Below are positions 59,203-64,000 of a stretch of 64,000 nt of DNA, piece after piece. Made by a program: the position numbers and the translations under genes. The DNA is from Inquilinus ginsengisoli_A (GTDB lineage Bacteria; Pseudomonadota; Alphaproteobacteria; DSM-16000; Inquilinaceae), in the NCBI RefSeq assembly GCF_031453975.1, contig NZ_JAVDPW010000002.1, forward strand, positions 310,001 through 374,000. The letters run 5' to 3'. How positions within the stretch are numbered: the first letter of the stretch is position 1; every line of letters begins with the position of its first letter. The notes beneath the pieces are model-generated. The model worked only from the letters and a program-made list of their open reading frames with translations. It searched no databases and was not told where the DNA came from.

Positions 59203-59908
59203 GCGCGTTGCCCAGCGCGGCGAAGGCCGCGGTGTTGTCGAAAATGCACCAGGCGGGGATGCCCGCTTGGCGATGCCCGGCCAGCCGCCGCCGCATCGTG
59301 GCAAGCAAGGTGTCGTCGTAGTCCGAGACGTAGATTTGCGGCGATCCGTGCAGCCGATAATAGACCAGCCCGCCCCAGCCGCCCGGTTGGTCCGCCCCTG
59401 CGGCACGGGGCGGGTCGGCGGCGACCCGGGCGACCTCCAACGCCGCAAGCCGCGCCTCCGCTTCCGGCACGAACCAGCTGGGGTGGCGCGGCTCGCAGGC
59501 CGTCGGCGCATCGATTCGGCGACGCAGGGCGGTGAAGAAGGCCCCGACCGCATCGGCCTTGAACGGCAGGCTGGGCGGCAGCTGGACCAGCAGGCCCCCG
59601 AGCTTCGCGCCCAGCCCTCCGACCTCGGCCGCGAAACGGTCGATCAGGTCCTCGCCATCCACCAGCCGGCGCTCATGGGTGAGGGTCCGCGGCAGCTTCA
59701 CCGCGAAGCGGAAATCCTCGGGCACGCTGGCCGCCCAGCGCTCATAGGTGGTCCGGCGATGCGGGCGGTAGAAGGAGGTGTTGATCTCGACCGCGTTCAG
59801 CCGCTGCGCATAGCGCTCGAGATGCGAGCCCTCGGCCGGAAACCGGTCGGCGTAGCGCGACGGCACGCTCCACCCCGCCGTGCCGATGAAGGTTGGTGCT
59901 TCTGTCAT
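59183..59908 (-). CDS. DUF72 family protein
   Basis: A 241-residue TIM-barrel-like protein: FIGTAGWSVPSRYADRFP, VEINTSFYRPHRRTTYERWAASVPEDFRFAVKLPR, CEPRHPSW and YYRLHGSP. This is the standard DUF72 (YecE-like) motif series with conserved Glu, Arg and Trp residues in the barrel mouth. Biochemical function is unknown; family links to nucleotide or glycan handling are unproven. Start ATG 59908. Convergent with the sortase. Confidence 0.88.
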   Translation of the reverse strand: MTEAPTFIGTAGWSVPSRYADRFPAEGSHLERYAQRLNAVEINTSFYRPHRRTTYERWAASVPEDFRFAVKLPRTLTHERRLVDGEDLIDRFAAEVGGLGAKLGGLLVQLPPSLPFKADAVGAFFTALRRRIDAPTACEPRHPSWFVPEAEARLAALEVARVAADPPRAAGADQPGGWGGLVYYRLHGSPQIYVSDYDDTLLATMRRRLAGHRQAGIPAWCIFDNTAAFAALGNALTVAGR

Positions 59909-59946
59909 CTCAAGGGTAACGCGCCTGGACGGATTCCGGCCCGCCC

Positions 59947-60465
59947 TCAGATCTGATGCTGGCGGATGTTGAGCAGAACCTTGCGCAGGGTAGCGATGAA
60001 ACCCTGGTACTCGGCCTCGCCGACGCCTTCGAACATCTGGCCGAACATGTCGTGCATCGTTGGCCACAGCAGGTCGAACAGGCGCCGCCCCTCCTCGGTG
60101 ATCGAGATCTCGCGCACCCGGAGGTCGCCGGCCCGCTGCTCGCGTCGGATCAGCCCCTGCCCCTCCATGGCGTCGAGGGTGCGGCTCATGGTCGAGGGCT
60201 CGGTGACCGCGAACACCGACAGCTCGTTGATGGTCAACCCGCCGGTGACGCTGAGCACCGCCAGCACCCGCATCTTTGCCGTGCTGACGTCGTGGCCCTT
60301 CAGCGCCTCGGCCAGGTTGGCGTTCCAGCGCGCGATCACCCGGTTCATCAGATAGGGCGCGAAGTGGTTCAGCCCGATCTCGCCCATGGTCGGGCGCGCC
60401 GCGCCCTTGTCCGGACCGGGATCGGGGCGGTGCAGGACGCCGGTGCTGTCGCGCGGCCCGGTCAA
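59947..60465 (-). CDS. MarR family transcriptional regulator
   Basis: About 172 residues. Winged helix: STAKMRVLAVLSVTGGLTINELSVFAVTEPSTMSRTLDAMEGQGLIRRE, with the wing RAGDLRVREISITEEGRRLF. Start: TTG at 60465, overlapping the iorB-like stop (TTGA), with GGAGG five bases before it; the ATG at 60387 lacks a ribosome site. Coupling to the indolepyruvate oxidoreductase genes suggests control of aromatic amino acid or aryl-acid degradation. Confidence 0.85.
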   Translation of the reverse strand: MTGPRDSTGVLHRPDPGPDKGAARPTMGEIGLNHFAPYLMNRVIARWNANLAEALKGHDVSTAKMRVLAVLSVTGGLTINELSVFAVTEPSTMSRTLDAMEGQGLIRREQRAGDLRVREISITEEGRRLFDLLWPTMHDMFGQMFEGVGEAEYQGFIATLRKVLLNIRQHQI

Positions 60466-62060
60466 GCCGCCCTCCCCCCGGCGTCGCCGGCGAAGCCGGC
60501 AGGAGCCGCCTCGCCGGCGAAGCTGGCGATGGTCTTCAGCGCGCCGTCCAGGGCGGTACCCTCCTCGTCCAGCAGCGCCGCCTGCTTCAGCCGCCCCAGC
60601 CACGCCGCCGCGTCTGCCCGGCCCTGCAGCATGGGCAGGGCCGCCAGCACCCGGTCGAATTTCGAGGCGCCGCGGGCATGGGTGTCGGAATAGCCCTTCA
60701 CCAGCCGTCGGCAGCCGACGATCTCGACCGCCAGCTCGTAGTCCCGGGCCAGCGCCGCCTCGGCCGTGGCCAGCCAGGCCTGGAGATGCGCCATCTCGCG
60801 GGCGTGGCGCAGGGTGGAGCGGCGGATGCGGCGCAGGCCGCCCAGCAGGTACAGCGCCAGGAACCAGCCGATCGTGCCGGTGCGCACCCGCCGGCCGCGG
60901 TCGAGCCGGGGCCCGAAGGTGCGGAACACGCCGGGATGGCGTTCGAGCCAGAGGCCGAGCCGCCGCGGCAGGGTGCCGGCCACCTCCTCGAAGCGCGGAT
61001 GCATGAATTCGGTGGTGGTGACGACCTGGCCGGGCTTGAAGCCGACTTCGGCCTTCACCCGGTCGAAGCGGCTGCCGCGGGTCTTCAGGTCGGCGACGCG
61101 GATGACATCGTCATAGGCCAGGGCCACGGCGAGATACTTGGCGCAGGCCTGCAGGAAGGCGAAGTCGCGGGCCGCGCCGCCGGCAGTCTCATCAGCCGCC
61201 CGCAAGCGGCGGAGCTCGTCCAGATAGGCGGCGGCATAGGCCGGGTCCTGGAAGTCGACCAGCTGGCGGATGCCGGCGAAGGCCATGGCATGGGCCGCCG
61301 GCGGCAGCTCGTCCCGGATCCGCCCGACCAGCCGGTCGAGCTCGGCATGGCCGGTCGGCCCGGGCAGGCCCGGCAGGCGCTTCGCCGGGGCCTTGGCCAC
61401 CGGTTCGTGCGGGGCCTCGACGGCGCGGGCGAAGCCGGCGGCGAAGGCACGCAGGCTGGGCTCGACGCCCTTGCCGCCGGCCCTCACCGCGGCCTCGAAG
61501 GCGGCACGGTCGAAGGGCAGCGCCTCGGCCGCCGCCAGGGCGCCGAACAGCACGGCCGAGACCACGCTGCCGGCCTTCTCGGCCACCGCCTGCATGTCGA
61601 AGGCGATGGTGCGGCGGGCGGCGAATTCGGTGGCGTCGATCACCGTGACGGGATCGCCGATGCCGTCGCCCGGGGCCTGCTTCTCCACCACCGCATAGGA
61701 CCGATGGGTCGAGGCCACCAGGACCGTCTTATCCGGCGTCACCAGCCCGCGCAGCACCGACCGGCCGGCCTCCATCAGCTCGGCGGCGATGACGATGTCG
61801 ACGTCGCCGGGGGTCGGCATCAGCGACAGGACGGGCGCCTGCCCGTCCTTCGCCGGCAGCAGCTCGAGATAGTAGATGGTGGCGCCGGTGCGCTGGGCCA
61901 CGCCGGGGACGGAGCTGGACTGCGCCACCCAGCCCTGCTGTTCGGCGAGTGCTACGATCCAGTCGGCCAGCACGCCGCCGCCCTGCCCGCCCATCGCCAG
62001 GATCGCCACCGACAGCGGCTTGTCGGTCGACAGCCGGGCCTTGGTCTCGGCGCCGCTCAT
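60462..62060 (-). CDS. iorB: indolepyruvate oxidoreductase beta subunit, extended form
   Basis: A 532-residue subunit. The N-terminal 190 residues are the pyruvate-ferredoxin-oxidoreductase gamma-type domain (SVAILAMGGQGGGVLADWI, SVPGVAQRTGATIYY, PGDVDIVIAAELMEAGR). A C-terminal region of about 330 residues (DUF6537-like) is normally found in fused indolepyruvate oxidoreductases and is absent from archaeal IorB. Together with the alpha subunit it decarboxylates aryl-pyruvates to aryl-acetyl-CoA, reducing ferredoxin. It overlaps iorA by four bases (ATGA). Confidence 0.88.
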   Translation of the reverse strand: MSGAETKARLSTDKPLSVAILAMGGQGGGVLADWIVALAEQQGWVAQSSSVPGVAQRTGATIYYLELLPAKDGQAPVLSLMPTPGDVDIVIAAELMEAGRSVLRGLVTPDKTVLVASTHRSYAVVEKQAPGDGIGDPVTVIDATEFAARRTIAFDMQAVAEKAGSVVSAVLFGALAAAEALPFDRAAFEAAVRAGGKGVEPSLRAFAAGFARAVEAPHEPVAKAPAKRLPGLPGPTGHAELDRLVGRIRDELPPAAHAMAFAGIRQLVDFQDPAYAAAYLDELRRLRAADETAGGAARDFAFLQACAKYLAVALAYDDVIRVADLKTRGSRFDRVKAEVGFKPGQVVTTTEFMHPRFEEVAGTLPRRLGLWLERHPGVFRTFGPRLDRGRRVRTGTIGWFLALYLLGGLRRIRRSTLRHAREMAHLQAWLATAEAALARDYELAVEIVGCRRLVKGYSDTHARGASKFDRVLAALPMLQGRADAAAWLGRLKQAALLDEEGTALDGALKTIASFAGEAAPAGFAGDAGGRAA

Positions 62061-64000
62061 ACGTCGAACGCCAGGCGATGCCGCGCCCGGCGCCGCTGCA
62101 GCGCGCCGATCACGGCGCCGCGGATTTTGGCCAGGGTGCGGTCGAACCAGGTCGGGTTCTGGATGATGTCGGCGCGGTAGAAGGACGGGCACAGCACCGC
62201 TGCCTCTGACACCTCGCCGCAATTGCCGCAGCCGACGCAGCTGTCGTCGATCGCCGCGACCGGGTCGTCCTTCAGCGGGTCGTCGGTCTGCTTGACCGAC
62301 AGCGAGGGGCAGCCGGACAGGCGGATGCAGGCATGGTCGCCGGTGCAGACATCCTCGTCGACGCCGAAGCGCTGCTTCACCACCCGCTTGCCTTCCTGCA
62401 CCGCCTTGGCCAGGGCCGGCTTCACCCGGCGCTGCTTGTTCAGCATGCATTCCGAGGAGGCGACGATGATCTTCGGCCCCTTGGCCGCGGTGGTCAGCGC
62501 TTCGCGCAGCGTGTCGCGCATGCGGGCGACGTCGTAGGTGCGGTCGATGTGCCGGACCCATCTGGCGCCGACGCCCTTCACCGCGTCGACGATCGAGTTC
62601 TGGGTGGCCCGGCCGGGGTTGTCGGCGCGCGAGGACAGGATGTCCTGCCCGCCGGTGGCGGCGGAGTAGTAGTTGTCGACCACCAGGATGACGCCGTCCT
62701 GCTTGTTGAACACGGCGTTGCCGACCGAGCTGGCCAGGCCGTTGTGCCAGAAGCCGCCATCGCCCATCACCGAGATCGACCGCTTGTCGGATTCGACGTT
62801 GAAGGCCGAGGCGGAGGCCGGACCCAGGCCATAGCCCATGGTGGTGGCGCCGATGTTGAACGGCGGCAGGATCGAGAACAGGTGGCAGCCGATATCGGCC
62901 GAGACGTGGTGCGGCCCCAGTTCCTTCTCCACCAGCTTCATCGCGGCGAAGATCGGCCGTTCCGGGCAGCCGGTGCAGAAGCCGGGCGGCCGCGCCGGCA
63001 CCACCTCGGCCAGCGCCTTGACCTTCGGGTGGTTCAGCACCGGTGACGGGTCGGGCAGCGGCGGCCGGTTGCCCAGCAGCACCGGGTCATGCAGCTCCAG
63101 GAAGCCGGCGATGCCCTTGACCAGGACCGGCGCGGTGTATTCGCCGCCCATCGGCAGCATGTCCTTGCCGGCGATCCGGGTCTGGATGTCGCGGCGGCGC
63201 AGCAGGGTGTTCAGCGCCTGCTCGATGAACTCCGGCGCCCCCTCCTCCACCATCAGCACCGCCTTCTTGCCTTCGCAGAACTCCGCCACCTCCTCGTCGA
63301 TCAGGGGATAGGTGACGTTGAGCACGTAGAGCGGCACCGCCGAGTTGCCGTAGACATCGGCCAGGCCCAGCAGTTGCAGCGCGCGCAGCACGTTGTTGAA
63401 CATGCCGCCCTGCAGGATGATGCCGACATCGCCCTGCGCCGGGCCGAAGACCTCGTTCAGCTTGTGCGCCTTGATGTATTCGACCGCGGCCGGCCAGCGC
63501 CGCTCCAGCTTCTCCTTCTCATGCAGGAACGAGGCGGGCGGCAGCACGATCCGGCTGGTGTCGCGCTTCGGGTTCTCCAGCGCCTGGCGCAGCGTGGTGG
63601 CGGGCCGTCGGTTGTCCTTGGCCGCGAACTGGCCGTGGACATGGCAGGTGCGGATGCGCACCTCCAGCATCACGGGCGTGTTCGACGCCTCGGACAGCTC
63701 GAAACCCTGTTCGACCGCCCGCACGATCGACTCCAGGTTCGGCCGCGGGTCGAGCAGCCAGATCTGCGACTTCATCGCGAAGGCGTGGCTGCGCTCCTGC
63801 ATGATCGAGGAGCCTTCGCCGTAATCCTCGCCGATCACGATCAGCGCGCCGCCGGTGACGCCGCCCGAGGCCAGGTTGGACAGGGCGTCCGAGGCGACAT
63901 TGGTGCCGGCGGTCGACTTCCAGGTCACGGCGCCGCGCACCGGATACATCACCGAGGCCGACAGCATGGCCGCGGCCGCCGCCTCCGACGCCGAGGATTC
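62057..64000 (-). CDS. iorA: indolepyruvate oxidoreductase alpha subunit (5' end beyond window)
   Basis: 647 residues are visible, continuing past the window edge (the frame before the first Met at 63967 reads ESSASEAAAAA, still gene-like). Thiamine-diphosphate region: FCTGCPERP (cluster or substrate loop), YGLGPASASAFNVESD and VMGDGGFWHNGLASSVGNAV followed by DNYYSAATGGQD. The C-terminus carries ferredoxin-type cysteines: CTGDHACIRLSGCPS and DDSCVGCGNCGEVS...LCPSFYRA, two 4Fe-4S-like groups. Converts indole-, phenyl- or hydroxyphenylpyruvate to the acyl-CoA with iorB. The missing N-terminus is estimated at under 100 residues. Confidence 0.92.
   Translation of the reverse strand, partial: ESSASEAAAAAMLSASVMYPVRGAVTWKSTAGTNVASDALSNLASGGVTGGALIVIGEDYGEGSSIMQERSHAFAMKSQIWLLDPRPNLESIVRAVEQGFELSEASNTPVMLEVRIRTCHVHGQFAAKDNRRPATTLRQALENPKRDTSRIVLPPASFLHEKEKLERRWPAAVEYIKAHKLNEVFGPAQGDVGIILQGGMFNNVLRALQLLGLADVYGNSAVPLYVLNVTYPLIDEEVAEFCEGKKAVLMVEEGAPEFIEQALNTLLRRRDIQTRIAGKDMLPMGGEYTAPVLVKGIAGFLELHDPVLLGNRPPLPDPSPVLNHPKVKALAEVVPARPPGFCTGCPERPIFAAMKLVEKELGPHHVSADIGCHLFSILPPFNIGATTMGYGLGPASASAFNVESDKRSISVMGDGGFWHNGLASSVGNAVFNKQDGVILVVDNYYSAATGGQDILSSRADNPGRATQNSIVDAVKGVGARWVRHIDRTYDVARMRDTLREALTTAAKGPKIIVASSECMLNKQRRVKPALAKAVQEGKRVVKQRFGVDEDVCTGDHACIRLSGCPSLSVKQTDDPLKDDPVAAIDDSCVGCGNCGEVSEAAVLCPSFYRADIIQNPTWFDRTLAKIRGAVIGALQRRRARHRLAFDV

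Overview
The window is a high-GC (about 70% by eye), densely coded stretch of an alphaproteobacterial chromosome, most likely Rhodospirillales-like. The assignment rests on a permuted two-piece ssrA whose tag begins ANDNFAE, an alpha-type SspB, COQ9, a class GN sortase pair and overall base use. No phage, insertion sequence, CRISPR array, tRNA or rRNA was seen. Both ends cut genes: a GT22-like glycosyltransferase at the left and iorA at the right.

Region by region. 1-4.5 kb: glycosyltransferase start, an ECF sigma factor with its anti-sigma partner, then a BI-1/YccA protein, a DUF2076 protein, a DedA protein and a small single-span protein. 4.5-8.7 kb: minus-strand small genes (GNAT acetyltransferase, tandem-DUF4189 secreted protein, DUF1127 protein, an alpha/beta hydrolase with an Asp nucleophile, a Cys-rich mini-protein, an AraC regulator). 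8.7-12.4 kb: branched-chain amino acid operon ilvB-ilvN-ilvC with a readable promoter. 12.4-16 kb: miaA, then divergent serB-murJ. 16-21.2 kb: hflK-hflC-degP membrane quality-control cluster and divergent mrp/apbC. 21.2-25.4 kb: a secreted protein, a large RTX-tailed subtilase, then ssrA (tmRNA) next to sspB, so that the trans-translation tag and its ClpXP adaptor lie side by side. 25.4-28.1 kb: coq9, def, a decayed rpsU-like remnant and alanine dehydrogenase.

28.2-37.5 kb holds the best candidate for an undescribed catabolic module: a solute-binding protein, two permeases, an amidohydrolase, two ABC ATPases, a RidA protein and a SelA/DgaE-like PLP enzyme on one strand, most junctions overlapping. 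A divergent IclR regulator and two TTCC...GGAA palindromes lie at the promoter. 37.5-41.5 kb: an AT-rich island, a protein made almost wholly of RTX repeats, a strong terminator and a trypsin-like protease. 41.7-50.6 kb: accessory enzymes (NAD-dependent epimerase, GST, animal-type haem peroxidase with a companion protein, SARP/TPR regulator, EamA exporter, stand-alone YcaO). 50.6-54 kb: an EndoQ-type PHP nuclease fused to a complete UvrD helicase, ending in a putative beta-clamp-binding peptide and carrying an in-frame palindromic repeat between the two halves. 54-64 kb: ECF sigma with a SnoaL-like tail, an XRE regulator divergent from a Gram-negative sortase and its LPVTA substrate, DUF72, a MarR regulator and iorA-iorB.

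A dispersed palindrome (core GTAGGTTGGGTTCGC with its inverse) occurs in four gaps, including inside the peptide-transporter operon. Two nearly identical GC-rich terminators follow minus-strand genes. All identifications come from reading motifs and family memory; no database search was run.
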